DNA of 64,000 nucleotides, taken from positions 992,001 through 1,056,000 of the forward strand of contig OY969717.1 in assembly GCA_963702155.1 (NCBI GenBank), written 5' to 3'. Source of the stretch: G963702155 sp963702155. Its GTDB lineage: Bacteria > Pseudomonadota > Alphaproteobacteria > Micavibrionales > Micavibrionaceae. The notes below the pieces were generated by a model. It saw nothing but the letters and a program-made list of their open reading frames with translations. It did not search any database and was not told the origin of the DNA. Shown piece after piece: positions 45,479 to 55,059 of this stretch. A program made the position numbers and the translations under genes. Numbering within the stretch: the first letter of the stretch is position 1; each line of letters begins with the position of its first letter.

Positions 45479-47041
45479 TTAAACTTTCTTGCGCTTACGC
45501 ATCATATTTTTAAGCGTTTTCAAATCCACCGCGCCCGTAATTAAAACAGCCGCCGCGTAACTCGTCATCCCTAAAAATACCAAAACAACAAGCCGTATAA
45601 TTTTATCAAACGTATCCATTTCGACAAACGATCCCAGAAAATATTGCACTATATATAAAATGCCCCCCATGATGCAAGCAGAGAGAACAATACGCACAAT
45701 TGCACGTTTAAACCGGTCATCAAGCCGCGCCGCCGGATGGGTTTTGAGCGCCCGTATATGTTCATAAAATTGTAACCACCCCGTAAGCCCTGTGCCAAGC
45801 GCAATGCCCGCCGGCCCTATAAACTGTATAAAAACAAGGCTTAAAATAATATTGAGTACGGTGGCCTTGATGGAAATCTTGACCGGCGTAATTGTATCTT
45901 GACGCGCCCAATGTGCCGTAGAAAACACTTTAATCGCGATATAGGCTGGTAAACCAATGGCATAACACATAAGAACCATCGCCGTCATTTGTGTGTCATC
46001 TGCTGTAAATGCGCCGCTTTCAAATAATGTCGAAACAATACTATAGGGAATAACGGCCAACGCGACCGCCGCGGGCAACGCCAATAAAAAGCAAACTTCA
46101 AGCGCGCGGTTATATAAATGACGCGCATCCTCCGCCCCGCCGCCATCGCGTTCTTTAACCATCGCGCGTGACAACATTGGTAATAACGCTGTACCTACGG
46201 CAATTCCTACAACACCCAAAGGCAACTGGTTCAACCGATCGGCATAGTAAAGATAGGAAATCGCGCCGACCTGTAGAAAAGACGCCATAATCAAATCGGC
46301 AAAAAGATTAATATGGACAACGCCTGCACCTATAACGCCCGGCCCCATCAACTTGAACACTTGTTTAACCTTGATGCTAAATTGCGGCCTTACAAGCCTG
46401 ATCCGTACCTTATTTTTAAGCGCCGCCCCCAATAACCACAAAAATTGCAATATACCGGCAACAAACACGCCGTATGCCATTGCATGACCGGTTGTTTCAA
46501 ATAAATCCTTATAATATAACGCCGCAATTAAGCATAAATTGAAAAAGACGGGCGCAAAGGCAAATGGCGCAAATTTATCAAGCGAATTTAAAACTCCGCC
46601 CAATAACGCCGTTAATGACATTAACAACAAATAAGGAAACGTAATACGCGATAACTCAACCGCCAGATCAAACCGCACTGGGTCATCTGTGAACCCCGGT
46701 GCGATCCCATATAAAACAAACGGCATAAGCCAAATAGCAATCAGCGTAAAGACAGCAAGAAAGCTCAGCATATACATAAAGATATTGCTTGCAAATAAAT
46801 CGGCTCGCGCTTGCCCTTCGGCTTCCAAAGTCTCCGAATATACCGGCACAAATGAAACACTAAACGCCCCTTCCGCCGTTACGCGCCGGAAAAAATTAGG
46901 AAGTTTCAAGGCCACAAAAAATGCGTCCGCCACTGGCCCCGCGCCCAATATGCGTGCGGTCAGCACATCGCGGATGAATCCCGCTATACGCGAAACACCC
47001 GTCAAACCCGCAACAGTTGCCATAGCTTTAAAAAGTTTCAT
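45479..47041 (-). CDS. murJ: Lipid II flippase MurJ
   Basis: Flips lipid II across the inner membrane for peptidoglycan synthesis. About 520 residues from ATG 47041 (MKLFKAMATVAGLTGVSR); the frame is open to 47125, which would overlap the divergent ubiE. Fourteen hydrophobic segments are expected; 'GLTGVSRIAGFIRD', 'ALKLPNFFRR' and 'QGVFPVFS'-like 'EGAFSVSFVPVYSE' are characteristic. Divergent from ubiE with 56 bp between the start codons. Confidence 0.95.
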   Translation of the reverse strand: MKLFKAMATVAGLTGVSRIAGFIRDVLTARILGAGPVADAFFVALKLPNFFRRVTAEGAFSVSFVPVYSETLEAEGQARADLFASNIFMYMLSFLAVFTLIAIWLMPFVLYGIAPGFTDDPVRFDLAVELSRITFPYLLLMSLTALLGGVLNSLDKFAPFAFAPVFFNLCLIAALYYKDLFETTGHAMAYGVFVAGILQFLWLLGAALKNKVRIRLVRPQFSIKVKQVFKLMGPGVIGAGVVHINLFADLIMASFLQVGAISYLYYADRLNQLPLGVVGIAVGTALLPMLSRAMVKERDGGGAEDARHLYNRALEVCFLLALPAAVALAVIPYSIVSTLFESGAFTADDTQMTAMVLMCYAIGLPAYIAIKVFSTAHWARQDTITPVKISIKATVLNIILSLVFIQFIGPAGIALGTGLTGWLQFYEHIRALKTHPAARLDDRFKRAIVRIVLSACIMGGILYIVQYFLGSFVEMDTFDKIIRLVVLVFLGMTSYAAAVLITGAVDLKTLKNMMRKRKKV

Positions 47042-47097
47042 ATGATATGAACTAAACCTTAAATACTGTAAAAAACGAACAAGCCTTGACCATAACG

Positions 47098-47883
47098 ATG
47101 AAACCCGACAAAGAAAATACCACAAATCCGGAAAAACAATGGTTTGGCGAAAAAAACGTAACGCCAGATGAAAAAACCGGCCTTGTGCGTGGCGTATTTG
47201 ATTCAGTCGCCGTTAATTATGATGTGATGAACGATCTAATGTCTGGTGGCTTGCACCGCGTATGGAAAGATCGTTTTATTCGTGAAATTCGTCCCAAATC
47301 TAAAAGAAACGACAAGCAGCAAAAATATTTGGACGTTGCGGGCGGCACGGGCGACATTGCCTTTAAAATAAGACAGCGCGCCGGATCAGGCGCAGATATA
47401 AAAGTTTTTGATCTCAATCATAATATGCTTACCGTAGGCCGTGACCGCGCCATAAATAAGGGATATTTAAATGAATTCGATTGGATAACAGGAAACGCCG
47501 AAACCCTGCCTTTTCCAGATAATTATTTTGATGTATACACCATTGCTTTTGGCCTGCGTAATGTCACGCGGATTGATACTGCCTTAACCGAAGCCGCCCG
47601 CGTTTTAAAGCCAGGTGGGCGCTTTTTCTGCCTAGAATTCAGTCATGTACAAAACCCGCTTTTCGCAAAAGCTTACGATGTATATTCCTATAACGTCATC
47701 CCCAAAATCGGAAAAATAGTCGCCAAAGATGAGGGTAGCTACCAGTATCTTGTTGAAAGCATCCGTAAATTCCCAACACAGAAAAATCTGCAAAAACGTA
47801 TGGAAAACGCAGGCTTTAAAAATGCAAAATACTCGAATTTGTCTGGCGGTATTGTCGCTATACATAAAGGATATGTGGCATAA
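47098..47883 (+). CDS. ubiE: Ubiquinone/menaquinone C-methyltransferase UbiE
   Basis: SAM-dependent C-methyltransferase of ubiquinone synthesis, about 261 residues. Motif I 'LDVAGGTGDIAFK', 'RGVFDSVAVNYDVMNDLMSGGLHR' in pieces at the start, and the C-terminal 'NLSGGIVAIHKGY'. I use ATG 47098; TTG 47086 is an alternative. In most relatives ubiB follows directly and is then followed by coaBC and dut; here ubiB is missing from the position. Confidence 0.94.
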   Translation: MKPDKENTTNPEKQWFGEKNVTPDEKTGLVRGVFDSVAVNYDVMNDLMSGGLHRVWKDRFIREIRPKSKRNDKQQKYLDVAGGTGDIAFKIRQRAGSGADIKVFDLNHNMLTVGRDRAINKGYLNEFDWITGNAETLPFPDNYFDVYTIAFGLRNVTRIDTALTEAARVLKPGGRFFCLEFSHVQNPLFAKAYDVYSYNVIPKIGKIVAKDEGSYQYLVESIRKFPTQKNLQKRMENAGFKNAKYSNLSGGIVAIHKGYVA

Positions 47884-48057
47884 CATATGTTAATTTAAAT
47901 ACTCTAATTTTCCCCGTTTTATAATAATATATATTTGATTTTGCATTGACAAATCATTCATTTAAGCGCAATCAGATAATCAATAATTTTAATTTTTTTG
48001 CCAATAGTTAAAATATGTATTACAAAGGCAAGCCTAAAAAAGAAAAGGGGTTTAATT

Positions 48058-48570
48058 ATGAGTAACTTTACAAAATCAATAGTATATTCCGGTGTCGTAT
48101 TGGCACTTGGTCTTGTTGCAATCTTTGCCATCCGTGAAAATATGAATATGGGTGACAACGCTATAAACGTTCAATCAATTCAACCTGCCGCTGGTAAAGC
48201 CGCAGAAAACGCTAAAGAAGGCGCAAATAATATGTATGAAGCGGCAAAAGAAACGGCCTCTGACGCCACCGCCGCCGTAAGTGAAACCGCCGCCGAAGCT
48301 GGCGACGCCATTACAAAAAGCGCAGAAAATGCTGGCGAAGCGATCGCCGACACATATGAAGCCGCAGAAGAAGAAGTAAAAGAGCTTTACGAAGAAGTCA
48401 CTGGTGAAGAAAATGTAATCGAAGAAATAGGCGAAGATGTAGACCAAAACTCTTCTGATGCCGTAGATGACGTGAATGACGCCATTGAAGAAACAGGTGA
48501 TGCCGCTGAAAATGCCGCAGAAGAAGCTGAGGAAAACACCGAAGAAATGATCGAAGACGCTAAAGAATAA
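48058..48570 (+). CDS. Membrane-anchored Ala/Glu-rich helical protein
   Basis: No known family by full match. 170 residues: one N-terminal membrane helix (residues about 8-26, IVYSGVVLALGLVAIFAIRE) and then about 130 residues of repetitive Ala/Glu/Asp-rich sequence with 11-residue periodicity such as ENAKEGANNMYEAAKETAS, like LEA or apolipoprotein-type helices. The end is strongly acidic. Probable amphipathic helix protein at the inner membrane, perhaps protective in stress. The ATG at 48058 has AAGGGG upstream; the frame extends to 47998 without merit. It occupies the slot of ubiB between ubiE and coaBC. Confidence 0.7.
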   Translation: MSNFTKSIVYSGVVLALGLVAIFAIRENMNMGDNAINVQSIQPAAGKAAENAKEGANNMYEAAKETASDATAAVSETAAEAGDAITKSAENAGEAIADTYEAAEEEVKELYEEVTGEENVIEEIGEDVDQNSSDAVDDVNDAIEETGDAAENAAEEAEENTEEMIEDAKE

Positions 48571-48598
48571 ATTCAAAGCGTTTTTAACTATAACATTA

Positions 48599-48633
48599 TA
48601 AAAAAGCTCTGCTTTCCAAAGCGGGGCTTTTTC
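48599..48633 (+). terminator. Terminator after the Ala/Glu-rich protein gene
   Basis: AAAAAGCTCTGCTTT and AAAGCGGGGCTTTTT pair with two G-U pairs around a CC loop, followed by TT. It lies about 30 bp behind the stop and separates this gene from coaBC. Confidence 0.85.
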
Positions 48634-48651
48634 GTATATAAAACAAACATA

Positions 48652-49878
48652 ATGACAGAACCTCTAGCACATAAAAAAATTCTTTTGATAGTATCCGGTG
48701 GTATCGCCGCATATAAAGCACTGGAATTAATTCGCCTCTTCAAAAAAAACGGCGCGCATACTAAAGCCATTTTAACAAAAGGTGGCGCGCAATTTATAAC
48801 ACCGCTTAGCGTGTCTTCTTTGACCGGAGAGCATACATTCACCGATCTATGGTCATTAAAAGATGAAACAGATATGGGTCATATACGCCTCACCCGCGAG
48901 GTAGATCTTGTTATAATTGCACCCGCTAGCGCCAATATAATGGCACACATGGCACAAGGCATGGCTATAGATCTTGCAACAACTACCCTTCTTGCATCTT
49001 CTGCGCCGGTTATGATCGCCCCTGCCATGAATTATAAAATGTGGGAACATCCAGCAACGCAAAAGAATATAAGAACCCTAAAAGAATACGGCTATTCTAT
49101 TATCCCGCCCACCAAAGGGGATATGGCATGCGGCGAATATGGTATAGGGCGCATGGCTGAACCTGCGGAAATTTTAAAAACAGTATCATCATTTTTTTTA
49201 AATCACGCTCTAAAGCCGCTAGCTGGAAAACATGCGATCGTAACCGCAGGCCCAACGCATGAACCAATAGATCCGGTGCGGTTTTTGGGAAATCGCTCAT
49301 CTGGAAAACAGGGCTACGCTATCGCATCTGCCCTCATAGACTTCGGCGCGAAAGTCACCTTAATCTCCGGTCCAACTTTATTGCACCCGCCCGAAGGCGC
49401 TAACATGATAAATATACAAACAGCCCAAGATATGCTTGAGGCGTCCGAGAACGCTCTACCCGCTGATATCGCAATTTGTGCCGCCGCCGTCAGTGACTGG
49501 CGCGCAAAGACTCCCGCAAAAAATAAAATTAAAAAGTCGGATAAGCAAATGCCGCCAACGCTGGAACTAACACAAAATCCGGATATCTTAAAAATAATTG
49601 CCAACCATAAAAGCCGCCCATCTTTAGTAATAGGCTTTGCCGCCGAAACCGAAAATCTGGAAACAAATGCAAAAGCCAAATTAAAATCAAAAAATTGTGA
49701 CTGGATCATTGCTAACAAAGTTGGACCAGACGAAAACAACGAAGAAAAAACCTTTGGTACAGACGAGAATCAGATATATCTAATATCAAAGAATAAAACG
49801 CAAAAATGGGATAAAATGAAAAAAACAGACATCGCCCATAAACTTGCGCTCGATATTGTAAAATATTTTGAAGAATAA
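48652..49878 (+). CDS. coaBC: Bifunctional phosphopantothenoylcysteine decarboxylase/synthetase
   Basis: Bifunctional coenzyme A enzyme, 408 residues. The FMN-binding CoaC half (1-185) shows 'VSGGIAAYKALELIRL', 'PAMNYKMWEHPATQ' and the active-site Cys in 'GDMACGEYGIGRM'. The CoaB half shows 'VTAGPTHEPIDPVRFLGNRSSGKQG' in pieces and 'IAAAVSDWR'-like 'ICAAAVSDWRAK'. The stop overlaps the reading frame of dut by one base (TAATG). Confidence 0.96.
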   Translation: MTEPLAHKKILLIVSGGIAAYKALELIRLFKKNGAHTKAILTKGGAQFITPLSVSSLTGEHTFTDLWSLKDETDMGHIRLTREVDLVIIAPASANIMAHMAQGMAIDLATTTLLASSAPVMIAPAMNYKMWEHPATQKNIRTLKEYGYSIIPPTKGDMACGEYGIGRMAEPAEILKTVSSFFLNHALKPLAGKHAIVTAGPTHEPIDPVRFLGNRSSGKQGYAIASALIDFGAKVTLISGPTLLHPPEGANMINIQTAQDMLEASENALPADIAICAAAVSDWRAKTPAKNKIKKSDKQMPPTLELTQNPDILKIIANHKSRPSLVIGFAAETENLETNAKAKLKSKNCDWIIANKVGPDENNEEKTFGTDENQIYLISKNKTQKWDKMKKTDIAHKLALDIVKYFEE

Positions 49879-49907
49879 TGAGGCATTATAAAAGGAAAAT
49901 ACCCATA

Positions 49908-50366
49908 ATGACGATAGAACAAAAAAAAGTTGCACTTCAGCCTTTAGAACACGCTGTAGGCTTAAATTTGCCAACATACGCAACCGATCAATCCGCCGGC
50001 ATGGATTTAACCGCCGCACTTCAAGATGATTTTGAATTAGGTGTCGGCGAACGCGCACTCGTACCCACCGGCTTGGCAATAGCACTGCCACAGGGATATG
50101 AAGCACAAGTACGCCCCCGCTCCGGTTTGGCCGCAAAACATGGCGTAACCGTTTTAAACAGTCCCGGCACAGTTGATGCCGATTACCGCGGCGAAATAAA
50201 AGTGATTTTAATAAATCACGGCCAGGACGCCTTCACAATCCAGCGCGGCATGCGTATAGCCCAGATGGTAGTCACCAAACATGAACAAGTAGAATGGGAA
50301 GTGGTGGAAACTCTTGATGAAACAAAACGCGGCACCGGTGGTTTTGGCTCGACCGGAACCAAATAA
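49908..50366 (+). CDS. dut: dUTP diphosphatase
   Basis: Hydrolyses dUTP to dUMP and keeps uracil out of DNA. 152 residues from ATG 49908, which has AAAGGAAA upstream; the frame also starts at 49878 overlapping coaBC. All five motifs are present: SAGMDL, PRSGLA, GTVDADYRGEI, 'RGMRIAQMVV' and 'RGTGGFGSTG'. coaBC-dut is a standard order. Confidence 0.96.
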   Translation: MTIEQKKVALQPLEHAVGLNLPTYATDQSAGMDLTAALQDDFELGVGERALVPTGLAIALPQGYEAQVRPRSGLAAKHGVTVLNSPGTVDADYRGEIKVILINHGQDAFTIQRGMRIAQMVVTKHEQVEWEVVETLDETKRGTGGFGSTGTK

Positions 50367-50377
50367 TAATAATAATA

Positions 50378-50407
50378 TTGCCATAAACTTATAAAAACTG
50401 ATATATT
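50378..50407 (+). promoter_or_regulatory. Candidate promoter of the 228-residue gene
   Basis: TTGCCA, an 18-bp spacer and TATATT, between dut and the next gene. The expected leader is about 30 bases. Confidence 0.45.
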
Positions 50408-50445
50408 CCGTAAAATAAAATGAGCAAACGGATATGATACGACAC

Positions 50446-51132
50446 ATGGATAATCAAGAAAAACCAAAGGCTGAAGAAGCCACGGACTATACGCAGCCAG
50501 ATATCAGACCTTCAAACAAACATTTAAATGAAATTAATCATGATGCGTCACTTATATATAAGGCGTTGAATGATTTAAACAAATCATACCAAACAACATT
50601 TTCCTTAGAAGGTATCCCTGATAAAATGCCTTCAAAATTACGTGCATTAAAAACAGTCTATAATAAAGCTGGCCTGTCTAAAAATGAATTGGAAGACTTC
50701 ACAACGCAATTTGAAACCCTTTTGCCTCATATCATTGATAAAAAAGGGAATATCAACTTTGCAAAAACAAAAAAGATTTTACTGGAAACCGAAAGTAATA
50801 AATTTGTAAATACGATTGCAAAAAATCTGTCAAGGACGCTCGACCCGTTTTTAGATCTTGAAAAAGCTCTTCCTCAAAAAACGGAGTTACCTGCATATGA
50901 ATTCAAAAATGCAATAACTCTTTCGCATGCGTTTCAAATGTCAACTGAGCACCATGAGTTTAAAGAGCAATCCGAAAAACGTGAAATGACATTTATCCAA
51001 TTATCGGCTTTTATAGATACAATAAAAACAATTAAAAATATTATTGACGCAGATAAAACGCATATTACGATAAAAGCAAAAAACAATGATGAAGATGATA
51101 CGGCCCCGTCATCAGACTTAAACCTTGCATAA
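50446..51132 (+). CDS. Unknown soluble helical protein, 228 aa
   Basis: Not recognised. No signal peptide or membrane helix; charged, mainly helical, with an acidic tail (KNNDEDDTAPSSDL). A repeated hydrophobic pattern is visible (LIYKALNDLNKSY, SKLRALKTVYNKAG, NKFVNTIAKNLSRTLDPFLDLEK). I use ATG 50446 (MDNQEKPK); an ATG at 50434 adds four residues. The gene stands between dut and mutS on the same strand, 59 bp before mutS. Its composition and Asn/Lys richness resemble the 1450-residue protein, though I see no clear shared block. Confidence 0.6.
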   Translation: MDNQEKPKAEEATDYTQPDIRPSNKHLNEINHDASLIYKALNDLNKSYQTTFSLEGIPDKMPSKLRALKTVYNKAGLSKNELEDFTTQFETLLPHIIDKKGNINFAKTKKILLETESNKFVNTIAKNLSRTLDPFLDLEKALPQKTELPAYEFKNAITLSHAFQMSTEHHEFKEQSEKREMTFIQLSAFIDTIKTIKNIIDADKTHITIKAKNNDEDDTAPSSDLNLA

Positions 51133-51190
51133 ATATTTAAAGTCTTAATATCCCCTTTTAACTGTGTGCGCTTTATCGTAAAACAAGAAT

Positions 51191-53878
51191 ATGGGTAGCA
51201 GCGTATCATTAAAAACAATCGATGATTTCTTATCAGACGGTCACACACCTATGATGGCACAATATCATGGGTTAAAACTATCAAATCCGGACTGCCTGCT
51301 TTTTTATCGAATGGGCGATTTCTACGAACTTTTTTATGATGACGCCATTATTGCATCATCCGTGCTCGACATAACCTTAACCAAACGCGGCAAAACCGAA
51401 GGCACAGATATTCCAATGTGCGGTATCCCATTTCATGCTTGCGAACCCTATTTGGCAAAACTTATCCGCGCCGGCCATAAAGTTGCCATATGTGAGCAAA
51501 CCGAAACTCCGGCTCAGGCCAAAACACGCGCCAAAAAAGAAGGTCGCCCAGCATCAAAAGCGCTCGTCAATAGGGAGATTGTACGAATTGTAACTCAAGG
51601 CACACTCACCGAGGATAATCTTTTAGATTCTCGGGAAAATAATTACATCTGCGCAATATCCGAAATTGCAGGACAAAGCGCGATCGCATGGCTGGATCTG
51701 TCTGCCGGTATTTTTAAGGTCGAAGCCACAAATGTGCAAACGCTCACCTCTTCTATTGAGCGTATAGCCCCCAAAGAAATTCTCGTGCCTGAAAATTTGA
51801 AACATGACATAACGCACGAAACTTTAATAACGCGCCAACCATCATCCTTATTTAACAGCGAAAATGCCCGCAAACGGTTAGAAAAAATATTTGGCGTTGG
51901 CACACTCAAATCTTTCGGCGCATTTAGCCGCGCGGAAATTTCCGCCGCCGGAAGCTTGCTCGATTACATCAAACGCACACAAGTCGGAAACCTTCCATAT
52001 ATCGAAAAACCAGAACAGGTTTCATCATCCACAACCATGGAAATTGACCTCGCCACCCGGCGCAGTTTAGAGCTAACCCGTACCATGACCGGCGAACGCA
52101 AAAGCTCGCTTTTGGAAACAATAGATTATACATTGACTGGTGCAGGAGCCCGCCTTTTACAAAACCGCCTATCTGCGCCGCTTACCGATGCCGCGCATAT
52201 AAAAAATCGTCTTATACAGGTCGAATTATTTGTAAATGACCTCCCGTTTAAAGACCAAATAAGAGCCAGCATAAAGCAGACACCAGACATAGAGCGCGCC
52301 CTTGCCCGCATTACAGTCGGACGCGGCAGCCCGCGTGACCTCTGCCAGATAAAACAAGGGTTACATCAAGTCGAACGCATAAGAAGCCAAATCCTGACCC
52401 ATCATGATGCAAAAATGATACTGCATAATATAAAAGAAGATTTAAAAGAAGAGCCGATCCTGTCCGATTTCCAAGATGAATTAAAACAAGCTCTAAATGA
52501 CAGCCCCCCTGCTCTCGCGCGCGATGGCGGTTTTATCGCGGCGGGATATCATGCAAAGCTGGACGACCTTAAAAATCTTCGCGATGATGGACGGCGCATG
52601 ATTGCCGCGCTCCAAAATCAGTATAAAGCAAGAACCAGTATTGATACGCTAAAAATCAAATTCAATAACGTCTTGGGATATTTTATAGAGGTTCCTTCCA
52701 AAAAAGCCGACGCCCTCATGGTGAAAAAAGATGATACAGATAACCCCTTCATTCATCGTCAAACTTTAGCCAGCGTCGTAAGATTTACAACAACGAAGCT
52801 TTCGGAATTGGAGCGGGATATCGCCTCCGCCGGTGAAAAAAGCATAGCCATCGAATTACAATTATTTGAAAGCCTTATCCATCAGTGCACGGCACTATCC
52901 GAATATATCGGGCAACGCGCTCGTGCAATAGCAAAACTGGACGTAGCAAGCGCAATGGCGGAACTTGCCTTTGATAAAAATTATACCCGCCCGGATGTTA
53001 CAAATGACTTATCTTTTGAAATTATAAATGGCCGTCACCCCGTTGTTGAAAACGCCTTACATAAACAAAGCGAAACATTCGTATCCAATAACTGCAACCT
53101 CGCACCAGATCAAAAGCTATGGCTTTTAACGGGGCCAAACATGGCTGGTAAATCCACATTCTTGCGTCAAAATGCGCTCATTGCAATTATGGCGCAAATT
53201 GGGTCATATGTACCTGCAAAATCGGCGCATATAGGGGTCACAGATAAAATTTTCAGCCGTGTCGGAGCATCCGATGATCTGGCGCGCGGGCGCTCGACAT
53301 TTATGGTGGAAATGGTCGAAACTGCGACCATTCTCAATCAGGCAACGGAAAAATCACTGGTCATACTTGACGAAATCGGCCGCGGCACGGCAACTTATGA
53401 TGGTCTATCTATCGCTTGGGCATGTGTTGAGCATCTTCATGATTTAAACAAATGCCGCACTATTTTTGCCACGCACTACCATGAATTAAACGCTTTGAGC
53501 GCAAAGCTTAAAACCCTTTCATGTCACTCTATGCAGGTCAAAGAATGGGAGAGCGAGATTATCTTCATGCACAGCGTTGCCCCGGGCAGCGCAGACCGCT
53601 CATACGGAATTCATGTGGCAAAATTGGCTGGCGTTCCTGAAGTCGTGATTAATCGCGCAAAAAATGTGTTGGAGCTTTTACAATCAAATGAACAATCTGG
53701 AAGCCTGACAAAACTGGCCGATGACCTGCCACTCTTTTCATCTGTCAGTGATAATACCCAAGCCCGCTATACCCCCTCACCTATCGATGAAAAACTAAGC
53801 GCCATAAACCCCGACAACCTAACGCCCCGCGATGCGTTGGATTTTTTATATGAAATAAAAAAGCTGGCTCAAGAGTAA
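51191..53878 (+). CDS. mutS: DNA mismatch repair protein MutS
   Basis: Mismatch-recognition ATPase of 895 residues. Mismatch-binding F-x-E is in FYRMGDFYELF, connector and clamp domains follow, and the ATPase has Walker A GPNMAGKSTFLRQ, Walker B/'ILDEIGRGTATYDG' and 'FATHYHEL'. The C-terminal helix-turn-helix region is complete. No ribosome-binding site is visible before the ATG at 51191. mutL is not in the window. Confidence 0.97.
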   Translation: MGSSVSLKTIDDFLSDGHTPMMAQYHGLKLSNPDCLLFYRMGDFYELFYDDAIIASSVLDITLTKRGKTEGTDIPMCGIPFHACEPYLAKLIRAGHKVAICEQTETPAQAKTRAKKEGRPASKALVNREIVRIVTQGTLTEDNLLDSRENNYICAISEIAGQSAIAWLDLSAGIFKVEATNVQTLTSSIERIAPKEILVPENLKHDITHETLITRQPSSLFNSENARKRLEKIFGVGTLKSFGAFSRAEISAAGSLLDYIKRTQVGNLPYIEKPEQVSSSTTMEIDLATRRSLELTRTMTGERKSSLLETIDYTLTGAGARLLQNRLSAPLTDAAHIKNRLIQVELFVNDLPFKDQIRASIKQTPDIERALARITVGRGSPRDLCQIKQGLHQVERIRSQILTHHDAKMILHNIKEDLKEEPILSDFQDELKQALNDSPPALARDGGFIAAGYHAKLDDLKNLRDDGRRMIAALQNQYKARTSIDTLKIKFNNVLGYFIEVPSKKADALMVKKDDTDNPFIHRQTLASVVRFTTTKLSELERDIASAGEKSIAIELQLFESLIHQCTALSEYIGQRARAIAKLDVASAMAELAFDKNYTRPDVTNDLSFEIINGRHPVVENALHKQSETFVSNNCNLAPDQKLWLLTGPNMAGKSTFLRQNALIAIMAQIGSYVPAKSAHIGVTDKIFSRVGASDDLARGRSTFMVEMVETATILNQATEKSLVILDEIGRGTATYDGLSIAWACVEHLHDLNKCRTIFATHYHELNALSAKLKTLSCHSMQVKEWESEIIFMHSVAPGSADRSYGIHVAKLAGVPEVVINRAKNVLELLQSNEQSGSLTKLADDLPLFSSVSDNTQARYTPSPIDEKLSAINPDNLTPRDALDFLYEIKKLAQE

Positions 53879-53901
53879 AAAAAGCCCCTGATACCAGGGG
53901 C
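53877..53901 (-). terminator. Terminator of the RTX protein gene
   Basis: GCCCCTG/CAGGGGC stem with a four-base ATAC loop, with a run of seven A on the left, so on the minus strand it ends in T7. It lies between the convergent mutS and the RTX gene and mainly serves the latter. Confidence 0.85.
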
Positions 53902-53928
53902 CCTTCCAAATATTAATAGCTAATATTT

Positions 53929-55059
53929 TTAAACAAAAACACTTGAAAGATTTGTATAATCCTCAAGGAAGACTGCCGCTTCACCATTAACAGTAACCAT
54001 AGTGCCTGTAAGATCACCAGCATCTGTCTGCAACGTCGCAAGCTCTGCATTTGATGTGTCACCACTATCAAGATAAAGCTTAAGAACATCTCTATTTTCA
54101 AAATCAACAACATGGTCAAAACCATCGCCTGATTTATAAATAAATGTGTCACGACCGTGACCGCCTTCAAGAACATCACCAGCTGCAATAAGATCATAAA
54201 GACCCGCACTCAACTCAACCGCGCTGCCTTCATCTTCACCGCCGGCAAGAACGTCATTATGACGACCACCGTTAAGATTATCATTTCCGGCACCACTAAA
54301 GATTTTGTCTTTTCCATTACCACCAAGAACAGTATCTTCTGTATAGGCATCTTTTGCGTTGAAATAGTCGTTACCATTACCAAGATCGGCATCAACGATA
54401 GTGATACTCCCATCTACAAATGAAACATCCGTAGTATCAATCAAATCCTCATCACCTTGAGCAATAAAGACTTTATCATGCCCGCCCTGTGTTTTGATGG
54501 TGTGAATATCATTCCAACCGGCATCTTCTTCAAGATCGTTGGTCGCAGATGTGATTTTTATAATATCATTTTTATTACCGGTCAGATAATTACCGCGCTT
54601 CGCATCCAAAACTTTAAGCATAACGCTATTTTTAACACCTGAGAAATCCAGATCCGCGTTTACAAAATTATCAACCGCAAAGAAAATAGAATTCTTGCCT
54701 TCGACAGTCGCAGACACGTTCTTGACTTCGTTCCAACCGGTCGCCTTGAAAGAATAAATTTCATCATATCCAAAGCAAAATGGGTTTTTGAAATAATGGG
54801 CTTCAACCGTACCGCCCGGAGCCACACTGCTGTCAGATGAATCGACAAAGTAAGGCGCGTTGAAATTACCGCCTGTTACAGTATCAGAAACAGCCACAGC
54901 ATCTTCGCCCAATACATTATCAATACCAAACTCCTCAGCAAGTGATTGATTTTCTAGAACATATTTTGGACCAATACCTTCATTACCGAAAGCAATATCG
55001 ACATCATTTTCTGTTTTGGGAAGCCAATGTTTAAATGTAGGGAATTTGAAAAAACTCAT
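53929..55059 (-). CDS. RTX-type calcium-binding protein, probable type I secretion substrate
   Basis: Hemolysin-type protein of about 376 residues from ATG 55059. About 180 residues with no family I can name are followed by imperfect GGxGxDx(L/I/F)x repeats at roughly 225-305 (LGNGNDYF, LGGNGKDKIFSGAGNDNL, NGGRHNDVLAGG, LEGGHGRDTF), which form a calcium-bound beta roll, and a C-terminal end (FLEDYTNLSSVFV) that suits an uncleaved type I signal. There is no N-terminal signal peptide. No type I ABC exporter, membrane-fusion protein or TolC gene is near. Its composition is Asp/Gly/Asn-rich and nearly Cys-free, as usual for this class. Confidence 0.85.
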   Translation of the reverse strand: MSFFKFPTFKHWLPKTENDVDIAFGNEGIGPKYVLENQSLAEEFGIDNVLGEDAVAVSDTVTGGNFNAPYFVDSSDSSVAPGGTVEAHYFKNPFCFGYDEIYSFKATGWNEVKNVSATVEGKNSIFFAVDNFVNADLDFSGVKNSVMLKVLDAKRGNYLTGNKNDIIKITSATNDLEEDAGWNDIHTIKTQGGHDKVFIAQGDEDLIDTTDVSFVDGSITIVDADLGNGNDYFNAKDAYTEDTVLGGNGKDKIFSGAGNDNLNGGRHNDVLAGGEDEGSAVELSAGLYDLIAAGDVLEGGHGRDTFIYKSGDGFDHVVDFENRDVLKLYLDSGDTSNAELATLQTDAGDLTGTMVTVNGEAAVFLEDYTNLSSVFV

